Assembly (NCBI GenBank): GCA_019695035.1
Contig: JAIBAU010000002.1
Span: 62,001 to 126,000 of the forward strand
Direction of reading: 5' to 3'
Source: Caulobacteraceae bacterium
GTDB taxonomy: Bacteria; Pseudomonadota; Alphaproteobacteria; Caulobacterales; Caulobacteraceae
DNA length: 64,000 nucleotides
The position numbers and the translations under genes are program-made. Position 1 is the stretch's first letter, and the number at the start of each line of letters is the position of its first letter. Under the pieces are notes generated by a model that was given only the letters and a program-made list of their open reading frames with translations, was not told the DNA's origin and made no database searches. Shown piece after piece: positions 55,971 to 64,000 of the stretch.

Positions 55971-56870
55971 ATGGCGATGATGGACACCACGATCATCATC
56001 AAGAAGGTGAAGAAGGTGACCGGCGGCGGTCACCACGGGGGCGCCTGGAAGGTCGCCTACGCCGACTTCGTGACCGCCATGATGGCCTTCTTCCTCCTCA
56101 TGTGGCTGATCAATACGACCAGCCCCGAGCAGAAACGCGGCATCGCCGACTATTTCGCGCCGGCCAGCGTGTCGGAATCGACCTCCGGATCCGGCGGCAT
56201 CCTGGGCGGCACCGCCCTGGGCGACGACGGCAACAAGAACGAGGGTTCGTCGGCCGTGGTCAGCCAACTGGCCCCCGAGGCGCCGACCGAGACCGACGAA
56301 AGCGGCCAGAGCACCCAGACCGGGTCGCTGGAAAGCGCCTCGGACCAAGCCCTGAAGGCCGAACAGCAACGCCGCGAGGAGGCCGCCTTCCAGTCGGCGG
56401 CCCAGTCCCTGCGGCAGGCCATGCAGGACATGCCCGAGCTGGCCGAGCTGTCGCGTCAGATCATCATCGACCAGACGCCCGAGGGGCTGCGCATCCAGCT
56501 GATCGACCAGGAGGGTCGGTCGATGTTCGAGGCCAATTCGGCGCGCCCGAACGACCGCGCCAAGCTGCTCCTGCGCGCTGTCGCGAAGGTGATCAACCAG
56601 CTCCCGAACCGGATTTCCATCACCGGCCACACCTCGGCGACGCCCGGCACGCGCAATCCCGCCGACTGGCCCCTGTCGGCCAACCGCGCGGACGCCGCCC
56701 GCGGCATCCTTCAGGGCGCGGGCGTGGACCCCGATCGGGTGTACCAGGTCTCGGGCAAGGCCAATTCGGATCCCCTGTACCCCGACGATCCGACGCTGGC
56801 GGGCAATCGCCGCATCGCCATCGTGCTGCTCAGGGAAGCGCCCGTCCTGCCGTCGGATTCCAGCCTGTAA
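55971..56870 (+). CDS. motB: Flagellar motor stator protein MotB
   Basis: MotB anchors the stator to peptidoglycan and conducts protons with MotA. The 299-residue product has one N-terminal helix, WKVAYADFVTAMMAFFLLMWLI, with the proton-carrying Asp32; the plug and linker; and an OmpA-like domain with ITGHTSATPGTRNPADWPLSANRADAARGIL and NRRIAIVLL. motA is not adjacent, as in other Caulobacterales. ATG 55977 is an alternative start. Confidence 0.93.
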   Translation: MAMMDTTIIIKKVKKVTGGGHHGGAWKVAYADFVTAMMAFFLLMWLINTTSPEQKRGIADYFAPASVSESTSGSGGILGGTALGDDGNKNEGSSAVVSQLAPEAPTETDESGQSTQTGSLESASDQALKAEQQRREEAAFQSAAQSLRQAMQDMPELAELSRQIIIDQTPEGLRIQLIDQEGRSMFEANSARPNDRAKLLLRAVAKVINQLPNRISITGHTSATPGTRNPADWPLSANRADAARGILQGAGVDPDRVYQVSGKANSDPLYPDDPTLAGNRRIAIVLLREAPVLPSDSSL

Positions 56871-56944
56871 CGGTGGTCGGTGATTGACCTTGCAGGCCTG
56901 CCCGGGATGAGCGCTAATTCACGGAGAGGTTTGGAAACCGGGCC

Positions 56945-57700
56945 GTGACCCAGCATTTCTCGACGCGCCAGCTGAGGTTCTACCTGACGGCCCCGTCGCC
57001 GTGCCCGTACCTCGACGGCCGCTTCGAGCGGAAGGTCTTCGCCCACCTGCCCCTGTCGGATGGGGCCAGCGTCAACGACAGCCTGACCCAGATCGGTTTT
57101 CGCCGCTCCCAGAACATCGCCTACCGGCCGGCCTGCGAGGCCTGCGACGCCTGTGTCTCCGCCCGACTGCCGGTCGAGCGCTACGGCTTCTCGCGCTCGG
57201 AGCGCAAGATTCTCAACCGTAATGCGGCGTTCACCCGCCATCTGGTTGAAGCGGAAGCCACGGCGGAACAATTCGAGCTGCTGCGCCGCTACCTGAACGC
57301 CCGGCACGGCGGCGGCGGCATGAGCGACATGACCTGGCCCGACTACGTCGCCATGGTCGAGGACACCGCCGTCCGGACCCACATCATCGAGTATCGCGCG
57401 CCCAGCGACGGCCATGGTCCCGGCGACCTGATCGCCTGCGCCCTGGTGGACCTGCTCGCCGACGGCCTGTCCCTGGTCTACTCGTTCTATGACCCCAGCC
57501 TGTCCCGAAACAGCCTCGGCGCCTTCGTGATCCTGGACCATCTCGTCCAGGCCAAGCTGACCGGCCTGCCGTACGTCTACCTCGGGTACTGGGTGCAGGG
57601 CTCCCCGAAGATGGACTACAAGGCCCGTTTCCGGCCGCTGGAGTTGCTGAAACCCGGAGGCTGGGTCCGGCTGGAGGACATCCCTGAAGGGGAGCTCTAG
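56945..57700 (+). CDS. bpt: Aspartate/glutamate leucyltransferase (Bpt, N-end rule)
   Basis: The enzyme transfers leucine from Leu-tRNA to N-terminal Asp or Glu, tagging proteins for ClpS-ClpAP. The 251-residue product shows PCPYLDGRFERKVFAHLP, IAYRPACEACDACVSARLPV with the conserved cysteines, SLVYSFYDPSLSRNSLGAFVILDHL and YVYLGYWVQGSPKMDYKARFRPLE. Start GTG at 56945. Its TAG stop shares CTAG with the convergent M48 protease gene. Confidence 0.94.
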   Translation: MTQHFSTRQLRFYLTAPSPCPYLDGRFERKVFAHLPLSDGASVNDSLTQIGFRRSQNIAYRPACEACDACVSARLPVERYGFSRSERKILNRNAAFTRHLVEAEATAEQFELLRRYLNARHGGGGMSDMTWPDYVAMVEDTAVRTHIIEYRAPSDGHGPGDLIACALVDLLADGLSLVYSFYDPSLSRNSLGAFVILDHLVQAKLTGLPYVYLGYWVQGSPKMDYKARFRPLELLKPGGWVRLEDIPEGEL

Positions 57701-58716
57701 GCCCCCGACGGGGGCACGGAGGTCGCCACGGCCCTCGCGGCCTCCGCACCCATGAAGTTCGTCCCCGCCCCATACTTCACCAGGGCCTCGATGCGTTTGC
57801 CGATGGGCGGGTGGCTGGCGAACATCCCGCCGCCGTCGAAGTCGATGAACATCGACTGGATGTCGCGGGGCGCCTGGATCTCGGAATGCCCAGAGATCTT
57901 CTGCAGGGCCGAGATCATGGCGTCGGGGTTCTTGGTCAGCTCGACCGCTCCTGCGTCGGCGATGAACTCGCGCTTCTTGGAAATGGTCGAGCGCACGACC
58001 AGCGCCAGGATGTAGGCGATCGCCGCCGCCGCAATGGCGATGAGGATCAGCGCGCCGGCCCCCCCGCCGCCCCCGCCCGAGCGGGAACGGCTGGACCCCC
58101 GCCCGCCGCCGAAGCGCAGCATGCGGAAGAAGATCTCGCAGATCAGGGTGATCACCCCTGCAAAAACGGCCGCGATCACCGTCAGGCGGACGTCTCGATT
58201 GATGACGTGGGTCAGCTCGTGGGCCAGCACGGCCTCTAGCTCGTCGCGGTTGAGGGTGTTCAGGAGGCCGCGAGTGACCGTGATCACGGCGTCCTTGTCG
58301 CCCAGTCCCGAGGCCCAGGCGTTCCGCTGCTCGGTCTCGACAACGCGCAGCTGCGGCATGGTCTGCCCGCGGGAAATGCAGAGGTTTTCAAGCAGGTTGT
58401 AGAGGTCGGGGGCGTCCTTGCGCTCGACCTTCTTCGCCCCGGTGGCCATGTCGATGATGCCCTGGTGGCCGAAGAAGGCCACGCCGTACCAGCCGCCGGC
58501 CAGGACGAAGCCCAGCGGCGCAGTCGCCGCCAGCCAGGACGTCGAGAGACCCAGGTCACCGGTGAAACTGCCCGTGGTCGGCGCCATGTCCATGGCGATC
58601 AGGCCGAGTTGGAGCGCCCAGATCAGTCCGATCAGCAGGAAGGGAAATCCGGCCAGCAGCAGGAGCGACCGGAAATTGTTCTGCCAGATCCAGGTCTTGA
58701 GGCCGACGGCGCCCAC
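57697..58716 (-). CDS. M48 family zinc metalloprotease, membrane-bound (HtpX-like)
   Basis: A 339-residue inner-membrane protease. It has N-terminal helices (about 15-40 and 65-85), the zinc motif HELTH at 166-170, further helices around a Gly/Ser/Arg-rich loop (GGGRGSSRSRSGGGGGG), and the third ligand region EFIADAGAVELTKNP. The C-terminal SHPPIGKRIEAL is shared with HtpX. It follows lemA by 11 bases, an association seen in many bacteria. Start GTG at 58716. Confidence 0.9.
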   Translation of the reverse strand: MGAVGLKTWIWQNNFRSLLLLAGFPFLLIGLIWALQLGLIAMDMAPTTGSFTGDLGLSTSWLAATAPLGFVLAGGWYGVAFFGHQGIIDMATGAKKVERKDAPDLYNLLENLCISRGQTMPQLRVVETEQRNAWASGLGDKDAVITVTRGLLNTLNRDELEAVLAHELTHVINRDVRLTVIAAVFAGVITLICEIFFRMLRFGGGRGSSRSRSGGGGGGAGALILIAIAAAAIAYILALVVRSTISKKREFIADAGAVELTKNPDAMISALQKISGHSEIQAPRDIQSMFIDFDGGGMFASHPPIGKRIEALVKYGAGTNFMGAEAARAVATSVPPSGA

Positions 58717-58727
58717 GTAACGCTAGC

Positions 58728-59300
58728 TCAGTTGAACTTCACCTGGGGCGGGGCCGCATCCATCGCGGCGCGCTGCTCGGCGCCCACGTCGAAGAAGGTG
58801 CGGTCCTTGCCGAAGCCGAACAGGCCGGCGATGAGCACGGTCGGGAAGGCCCGGCGCACCGAGTTGAACTCGCCAACCGCGTTGTTGAAGAAGCGGCGCG
58901 CGGCGGCCAGCTTGTTCTCGATGTCGGAAAGTTCGCCCTGCAGGCTCAGGAAATTCTGGTTGGCCTTGAGGTCGGGATAGGATTCCGAAAGGGCGAACAG
59001 GCGCCCGAGCGCGCCGGTCAGCATATTCTCGGCCTGGACCTTGTCCTCGACCGAGGTGGCGCGGGCCGCCTGGTTGCGCGCCGCGATGACGGCCTCCAGC
59101 GTGCCGGCCTCGTGGGCGGCGTAGCCCTTCACCGTCTCGACGAGATTGGGGATCAGATCCTGGCGCTGCTTCAGCTGGACATCGATGTCCGCGAAGGCCT
59201 GATTGGCGTTCTGATCCAGCGCGACCAGCCGATTGTAGCCGCCCACCAGGATGAACAGCAGGATGGCGACGACGACGCCGATGACGATCCAGGTGATCAT
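58728..59300 (-). CDS. lemA: LemA family protein
   Basis: A 190-residue protein with one N-terminal membrane helix (WIVIGVVVAILLFILVGGYNRLV) and a helical bundle: DIDVQLKQRQDLIPNLVETVKGYAAHE, NQAARATSVEDKVQAENMLTGALGRLFALSESYPDLKAN, and IENKLAAARRFFNNAVGEFN. These are classic LemA features. The function is uncertain; genomic linkage to M48 proteases suggests a joint envelope role. ATG 59300. Confidence 0.93.
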   Translation of the reverse strand: MITWIVIGVVVAILLFILVGGYNRLVALDQNANQAFADIDVQLKQRQDLIPNLVETVKGYAAHEAGTLEAVIAARNQAARATSVEDKVQAENMLTGALGRLFALSESYPDLKANQNFLSLQGELSDIENKLAAARRFFNNAVGEFNSVRRAFPTVLIAGLFGFGKDRTFFDVGAEQRAAMDAAPPQVKFN

Positions 59301-59417
59301 GGGCTTCCCCTCTTGAACGGATGTCGACGCTAGCGGAACGGCGATACCGCGCAAAGGGCGAATGCACTCGCCGGAACGGCGAAAGCCGGGCAATCTGCGC
59401 CTGGGAGGCTGATCCGG

Positions 59418-59771
59418 ATGGACGGACAGGTCATCACGGCCGTGCTGGCGGGACCCTTGCTGTTGCTGGGGCTCTACGAGCTGTTCGGCGTGCGCCGCCT
59501 GTTCAGCGCTGATTCGGCCAAGGTTTTCGTCTGGGGCCTGCTGTTCGCCCTCGTCGCCTTCCCGCTGCTGGTCTTCTTCGGCGCGGTGGACGTGGAGCCG
59601 GGACGGGACATCCTGATCGAGCTGGCCGGGCGCATGGTCCGGATCTGGCTCAGCATCTTCGGCCTCGCCGTCGCCGGGCGCTGGGGCATCGCCATCTGCC
59701 GCTGGCTGTGGGCCAGGCGGCCCCGGCCCAATCGCTACGACCCGAACGCCAAGAGCGACACCCGGGTCTAG
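59418..59771 (+). CDS. Small membrane protein of unknown function
   Basis: A 117-residue protein with three hydrophobic segments (VLAGPLLLLGLYELFGV, VFVWGLLFALVAFPLLVFFGA, IWLSIFGLAVAGRWGIAICRWLWA) and a basic tail. Between the second and third lies an acidic DVEPGRDILIEL loop. No family recognised. Its TAG stop shares CTAG with that of the convergent parC gene. Divergent from lemA across 117 bases. Confidence 0.65.
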   Translation: MDGQVITAVLAGPLLLLGLYELFGVRRLFSADSAKVFVWGLLFALVAFPLLVFFGAVDVEPGRDILIELAGRMVRIWLSIFGLAVAGRWGIAICRWLWARRPRPNRYDPNAKSDTRV

Positions 59772-61978
59772 GCCCGCAGCTTCTTCATCCCCTTGGGCGC
59801 CATCCGCCCTGCGGCGGCCCGCCGGCCGACATAGGTCTGCCAGTCCGGCCAGGAGCGCTTGCGGCCTCCCGTCTCGATCCATTCCGGGCCGGCCGCAGCC
59901 GAGAAGATCATCGCATCGCGCAGGCCGCCGTCGCGGTAGCTCTGCAGCTTGACCCCCTTGCCGCGCGGCATTTCGGGCAGTTCGTCGACGGAGAAGACCA
60001 ACGCCTTGTTGTTCTCCCCCAGCACCGCGACCCGGTCGCCCTCGACCGGTATGGCGAGGCGGGCTTCGCCGTTCAGCGTCTGCTTGCCGGCGCGCTTGGA
60101 GGCCACCGCCTCCTCCTCGGGAAGGATGAATCCGTAACCCGCCCGGGATGCGAGGAAGAGCTTGCGGCCCGGCTTGTGCGCGAAGACGGCGATGATCTTC
60201 GACTTTTCCTCGATGTCCATCATCAGGCGCAGGGGTTCGCCATGCCCCCGGGCCGAGGGGAGCTTGTCCACCCCGACGGTGAAGAAGCGGCCGTCGGATG
60301 CGAAGATCAGCAGCTTGTCGGTGGTTTCGCAGGGCACGAGGAAGCCCAGCTTGTCGCCTTCCTTGAACTTCAGCTCCGACGGGTCGTCGATCCTGCCCTT
60401 GGCGGCGCGGATCCAGCCGCGCTCCGACAGGATGACTGTCGCCGGCTCGCGCTCGACGGTGCTCTCCAGGATGGCGGCCGCATCGATGCGCGGCGCCTCT
60501 CCGAAGGTGGTCCGGCGGGCCGAGCCCATCACCTTCTTCACCTCGGCCAGCTCCTTGCCCACGCGGGTCCACTGGCGAGCCTGGGAATTGATCAGGGCCG
60601 TGAGTCCGTCGCGCTCCTCCGTCAGCTTCCTGTGCTCGTTGCGGATCTCCATCTCTTCGAGACGCGCGAGGTTGCGCAGGCGGGTGTCGAGAATGAAGTC
60701 CGCCTGCACCTCGGTAAGGGCGAAGCGCATGATGAGGGTCGCCTTGGGCTGCTCGTCCTCACGGACGATGCGGATGACCTCGTCCAGGTTCAGGAAGGCC
60801 ACCAGCAGGCCGTCCAGCAGATGTAGCCGCTTCTCGATCTTGCCGACGCGCCACTCGGATCGCCGCACCAAGACCTCGCGCCGGTGGTCGAGGAAGGCCC
60901 GCAGGCAGGCTTTCAGACCCAGGACGCGCGGCACGCCCTTGCCGTCCAGCACGTTCATGTTGATCGGGAAGCGGGTCTCCAGGTCCGACGCCCGGAACAG
61001 GCTCTCCATCAGCACGTCAGGCTCGACGTTGCGTGACTTGGGTTCGATGACGATGCGGATGTCCTCGGCGGACTCGTCGCGCACGTCGCCCAGCAGCGGC
61101 GCCTTCTTCTGCTCGATCAGGTCGGCGAGTTGTTCGATCAGCTTGGACTTCTGGACCTGATAGGGAATCTCGCTGATGACGATGCGCCAGGTTCCCCGGC
61201 CCAGATCCTCGGTCTCCCAGCGCGCCCGCAGCCGCACCCCGCCGCGGCCCGTCTCATAGGCCTCGCGGATGGCCAGGGGGCCCTCGACGCAGACCCCCCC
61301 GGTGGGGAAGTCCGGGCCGGGCACGTGCTGCATCAGGGCCTCGGTGTCGGCCTTCGGATCGTCCAGCAGCAGCTGGCAGGCGTCGATCAGCTCGACCACG
61401 TTGTGGGGCGGGATGGAGGTCGCCATGCCGACCGCAATGCCGGCCGAGCCGTTGGCCAGCAGGTTGGGGAAGCCCGCCGGCAGGACCACCGGCTCCTCGT
61501 CCGCCTCGTCGTAGGTCGGGCGGAAATCGATGGCGTTCTCGTCGATGCCGTCGAGCAGCAGTTTGGCCGCGGGCGTCAGACGGCACTCGGTGTAGCGCAT
61601 GGCCGCGGCGGTATCGCCGTCGATATTGCCGAAATTGCCCTGGCCGTCGACCAGCGGATAGCGCTGGGCGAAATTCTGCGCGAGACGGACCAGGGCGTCA
61701 TAGATCGACTGGTCGCCGTGCGGGTGGAAATTGCCCATCACCTCGCCGACCACCTTGGCGCACTTCTTGGCCGCCTGGTCGGGATTCAGGCGCATCTCGT
61801 TCATGGCGTAAAGCACGCGCCGGTGCACCGGCTTCAGGCCGTCCCGCACGTCCGGCAGGGCGCGGTGCATGATGGTCGAGAGCGCATAGGCGAGGTAACG
61901 CCGCGAGAGGGCCTCGCCGAGGTCCTCGTCGACGATCCGGCCGCCGTGATCGTCGTCGGGATTGAAATGCTTGGTCAT
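59768..61978 (-). CDS. parC: DNA topoisomerase IV subunit A
   Basis: ParC with ParE unlinks replicated chromosomes. The 736-residue product has [33 protein letters not shown], the quinolone-region [27 protein letters not shown], and the catalytic tyrosine in [12 protein letters not shown]. The C-terminal beta-propeller is short and lacks the GyrA box, so it is ParC and not GyrA. Its start is 50 bases downstream of the recO stop. Confidence 0.94.
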   Translation of the reverse strand: MTKHFNPDDDHGGRIVDEDLGEALSRRYLAYALSTIMHRALPDVRDGLKPVHRRVLYAMNEMRLNPDQAAKKCAKVVGEVMGNFHPHGDQSIYDALVRLAQNFAQRYPLVDGQGNFGNIDGDTAAAMRYTECRLTPAAKLLLDGIDENAIDFRPTYDEADEEPVVLPAGFPNLLANGSAGIAVGMATSIPPHNVVELIDACQLLLDDPKADTEALMQHVPGPDFPTGGVCVEGPLAIREAYETGRGGVRLRARWETEDLGRGTWRIVISEIPYQVQKSKLIEQLADLIEQKKAPLLGDVRDESAEDIRIVIEPKSRNVEPDVLMESLFRASDLETRFPINMNVLDGKGVPRVLGLKACLRAFLDHRREVLVRRSEWRVGKIEKRLHLLDGLLVAFLNLDEVIRIVREDEQPKATLIMRFALTEVQADFILDTRLRNLARLEEMEIRNEHRKLTEERDGLTALINSQARQWTRVGKELAEVKKVMGSARRTTFGEAPRIDAAAILESTVEREPATVILSERGWIRAAKGRIDDPSELKFKEGDKLGFLVPCETTDKLLIFASDGRFFTVGVDKLPSARGHGEPLRLMMDIEEKSKIIAVFAHKPGRKLFLASRAGYGFILPEEEAVASKRAGKQTLNGEARLAIPVEGDRVAVLGENNKALVFSVDELPEMPRGKGVKLQSYRDGGLRDAMIFSAAAGPEWIETGGRKRSWPDWQTYVGRRAAAGRMAPKGMKKLRA

Positions 61979-62027
61979 GGGTAAATCGAATCGATCCGGT
62001 CGGGGCGAAGTCTAGGACAGCGCGGGC

Positions 62028-62759
62028 TCACAGACGCCCTGCCTCGCCGAGCTTGTCCACAAGCCACATGCGCGCAGGGGGCAAGGGGCGATTCATGGGA
62101 TTGAAGACGAACTGCTCGAGGAAATGGCCGGTCAGGTCCAGTCCCTGCCCCACCTCGCCCTCCGCCAGCCCCGCCTGGGCCCCCAGCATGAACGGCGGCA
62201 GGGCCAGCATTCGGTCCGCGTAGGGCGCGCCGGCGTCCCGGCTGACGGCCCGCCCGGTCCTGGGGCTGACGTAGACCAGATCGTCGACGACGCCGGTGGC
62301 GGCGCACTTGCCGAGATCCAGGCCGAAGCCGAGCTCCTCGAGCAGGCCCGCCTCGAACCGCACGAAGACCGCCGGCCACACCTCCGGGATGTGAAAGGTC
62401 GAGGCGAGCGCCTCGAAGGCCAGAAACGCGCCCGGGTGTGGCTCCCGTTCCGGGAGGGCTCCTTGCGCGACCGCAGCGGCGGCGGCGAGCCCGGCCAAGG
62501 CCAGGGAATCGTCGAACAGGGCGGCCGGCCCCTCCCCGACCGGTTCAAGCTGCGCGGATCCGAGCTGTTCGGACGTGCGCGAGCGGAAACGGGCGATGAC
62601 GCGGGCGCCGGGCTGCAGGAACGGCTTCATGCGCCGGGAGGCGCCGCCGGCCACATGCGCGACCCACCGGCCCTTTTCCTCAGTCAGCAAGTCCACGATC
62701 GCCCCGGTCTCGCCGTGGGCGCGCGCGGACAGGACAAAGGCGTCGCTCTCGAACTCCAT
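62028..62759 (-). CDS. recO: DNA repair protein RecO
   Basis: RecO loads RecA onto SSB-coated DNA with RecR. The 243-residue product has an OB-fold start (DAFVLSARAHGETGAIVDLLTEEKGRWVAHVAGGASRRMKPFLQPGARV) and a C-terminal helical domain with RFEAGLLEELGFGLDLGKCAATG and YVSPRTGRAVS. In many relatives recO lies directly between era and parC; here an exported NTF2-like gene is between era and recO. Confidence 0.92.
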   Translation of the reverse strand: MEFESDAFVLSARAHGETGAIVDLLTEEKGRWVAHVAGGASRRMKPFLQPGARVIARFRSRTSEQLGSAQLEPVGEGPAALFDDSLALAGLAAAAAVAQGALPEREPHPGAFLAFEALASTFHIPEVWPAVFVRFEAGLLEELGFGLDLGKCAATGVVDDLVYVSPRTGRAVSRDAGAPYADRMLALPPFMLGAQAGLAEGEVGQGLDLTGHFLEQFVFNPMNRPLPPARMWLVDKLGEAGRL

Positions 62760-62811
62760 CCTGGTGGTTTGGACGGGAGAACGAAACGTGTCCAGCCCAA
62801 GCGTCCCGGCG

Positions 62812-63315
62812 CTACTTCGGGTGAGCCGCCTCGTACGCCTTGATGTCGGCCACCACGTCCCTGGCGATGTCGTTGGGAATCGGGATGGTCAGGACGTACT
62901 GGCCGATTTTCCAGCCGCCCTCGCCCTTGACCACCATGCCGGTCCCGCGCGTCGTTCCGTAGCTCGCACTGTCGAGGTTCTCTTCGAACCACGCGACGCA
63001 ATGGCAGGGCAGGTCGGCGAAGGTGATGGTCCGGCTGGCGGGCGTATAGGTCCAGCCCTTCCCCTGCGCGAAGTACGGCTCGGCGAAGGCCCTGAACTGG
63101 TCGAGGGTCCACCGCTCGGAGGCGTCGGTGCCCACGAACACGGCGTTGGGCGTGAAGCTGGCGAAATAGGCCGCTCCGTCCGCCCGCGCGGCGGCGGCGT
63201 TGAAGTTGTCGAGCAGGGCGTCGATCGCGCGCTCATCGGCGGACCGGGGAGCGGGCTCGGCCAGCACGGGGGTGGCGATCAAGGCGGCGGCGGCGAGGGT
63301 GAGCAAGATGCGCAT
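62812..63315 (-). CDS. Exported NTF2/SnoaL-like domain protein
   Basis: A 167-residue protein with a cleavable signal (ILLTLAAAALIATPVLA) and an NTF2-like cone fold: RAIDALLDNFNAAAARADGAAYFASFTPNAVFVGTDASERWTLDQFRAFAEPYFAQGKGW, then WFEENLDSASYGTTRGTGMVVKGEGGWKIGQYVLTIPIPNDI. These domains bind small ligands or act as scaffolds; activity is unknown. It is 52 bases after the era stop and 52 bases before recO, interrupting the usual era-recO pair. Confidence 0.82.
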   Translation of the reverse strand: MRILLTLAAAALIATPVLAEPAPRSADERAIDALLDNFNAAAARADGAAYFASFTPNAVFVGTDASERWTLDQFRAFAEPYFAQGKGWTYTPASRTITFADLPCHCVAWFEENLDSASYGTTRGTGMVVKGEGGWKIGQYVLTIPIPNDIARDVVADIKAYEAAHPK

Positions 63316-63367
63316 GGACCGAGTCCTATCCCGTCTCCGGCGACGGGAGAAGGCGGCCGCCACGCCG

Positions 63368-64000
63368 CTACTGCGCGTCGAAATCCAGGCCGAACTGGGC
63401 GTACAGGGCGCGGTCCTCGGTCCACTTCTCGTTGACTTTGACATGCAGGAACAGGTGGACCTTGCGATCCAGCAGCTCCGTCAGCTCCTCTCGCGCCTTC
63501 TGGCCAATCCATTTCAGGGTCTGGCCGCCCTTGCCCAGCACGATCGGGCGCTGGCTATCCCGCTCCACATAGATGGTCTGCTCGATGCGGGCCGAACCAT
63601 CGGGCTTCTCGTCGAAGGCGGTGGTCTCGACGGCTGCGGCGTAAGGCAACTCCTCGTGGACCCGCAGGTAGATCTTCTCGCGGGTGATCTCGGCGGCCAG
63701 CACACGGACGGGGACGTCGGCGGACTGGTCCTCGGGATAGAGCCAGGGTCCCTCAGGCATCATCGCGCCCAGACGGGCCAGGAGGTCCTTCACGCCCGAG
63801 CCCTTCTCGGCCGAGACCATGAAGACCTCGGAGTAGACGCCGGTGTCGAACAGGGCCTGGGTCAGGGCCAGCAGCTCCTCGCGCTTGACCAGATCCACCT
63901 TGTTCAGCGCCAGGATCGCCCGGGAACCCGCCGCCTTCAGGCCGGCGATGATGCTCTCGGTGTCCTCGTGGCTCCGGCGGTCGGCGCCCGTCCCGTCCTT
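63368..64000 (-). CDS. era: GTPase Era, C-terminal part (cut by window edge)
   Basis: Era is a KH-domain GTPase that binds the 3' end of 16S rRNA during 30S assembly. The window covers the last 210 residues: the G4 motif in LALNKVDLVK, the G5-like VSAEKGSGV, and the KH domain with YVERDSQRPIVLGKGGQTLKWIGQKAREELTELL. The start and the G1-G3 motifs lie beyond 64000. First in the era-NTF2-recO-parC run as seen here. Confidence 0.94.
   Translation of the reverse strand, partial: KDGTGADRRSHEDTESIIAGLKAAGSRAILALNKVDLVKREELLALTQALFDTGVYSEVFMVSAEKGSGVKDLLARLGAMMPEGPWLYPEDQSADVPVRVLAAEITREKIYLRVHEELPYAAAVETTAFDEKPDGSARIEQTIYVERDSQRPIVLGKGGQTLKWIGQKAREELTELLDRKVHLFLHVKVNEKWTEDRALYAQFGLDFDAQ

Overview
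The window is 64 kb of ordinary, gene-dense, GC-rich alphaproteobacterial chromosome, most probably from a member of the Caulobacterales (Caulobacter, Phenylobacterium or a relative). The lineage call rests on family knowledge: an ALAS-type HemA (Shemin pathway), a mitochondrial-type NDUFS4 subunit of complex I, a ubiquinol-cytochrome c chaperone (CBP3 family), CtaA, the DUF177-plsX-fabH-ihfA-merR order, the nrdR-rib-nusB-thiL order, a DUF6898 gene beside hemA and glyA, and a motB gene with no motA next to it. No insertion sequence, prophage, integrase, CRISPR array or rRNA was seen. Four tRNA genes are present. Both edges cut genes: mfd on the left and era on the right.

Left third (1-16 kb). 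sdhE-mfd is divergent from recG, which converges on a DUF3089 protein whose usual nucleophilic serine is replaced. A putative glycosyltransferase and kdsA (Kdo synthesis for LPS) follow. Divergent from kdsA is a short stress-flavoured operon of photolyase, cyclopropane fatty-acid synthase and 3-mercaptopyruvate sulfurtransferase. A complete general L-amino-acid ABC transporter (aapJQMP), with a lipoprotein-type binding protein and end-to-end overlapping genes, is divergent from a cystathionine beta-lyase.

Middle (16-38 kb). tRNA-Arg, an NDUFS4 gene and tRNA-Pro are followed by a DUF192 lipoprotein, a double cold-shock-domain protein with a repeat-bearing leader, tRNA-Glu, the coupled glpX-recJ pair, PHA synthase, an exported MsrB, and rplM-rpsI with a clear terminator before argC. 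Next come a Tat-exported PhoX-like protein, CtaA, two small membrane proteins, an SRAP protein and tRNA-Pro. The phospholipid and fatty-acid block (UQCC chaperone, DUF177, plsX, fabH, ihfA, merR) is divergent from a BamE/SmpA lipoprotein. A K+-independent H+-pyrophosphatase has strong terminators around it.

Right third (38-64 kb). A tightly packed run of eleven co-directional genes spans hemA to thiL and one exported protein: heme, one-carbon, NrdR, riboflavin, NusB and thiamine. The riboflavin genes are notable because RibD has only its reductase domain and the RibA half of RibBA has lost its zinc ligands, so GTP cyclohydrolase II and the deaminase must be encoded elsewhere. Three valine-catabolism genes (mmsB, hydroxyisobutyryl-CoA hydrolase, isobutyryl-CoA dehydrogenase) are interrupted by two tandem methyltransferase-fold proteins with signal peptides. 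The remainder holds hemB, a four-gene operon ending in a secreted MetX-like hydrolase, motB, the N-end-rule transferase bpt, lemA-M48 protease, parC, recO, an NTF2-like protein and era.

I did not find an obviously new multi-gene system. The observations most worth following are the tandem exported methyltransferase-like pair, the reduced riboflavin enzymes, the serine-less DUF3089 protein, and the recurrent convergent gene ends that share one CTAG.
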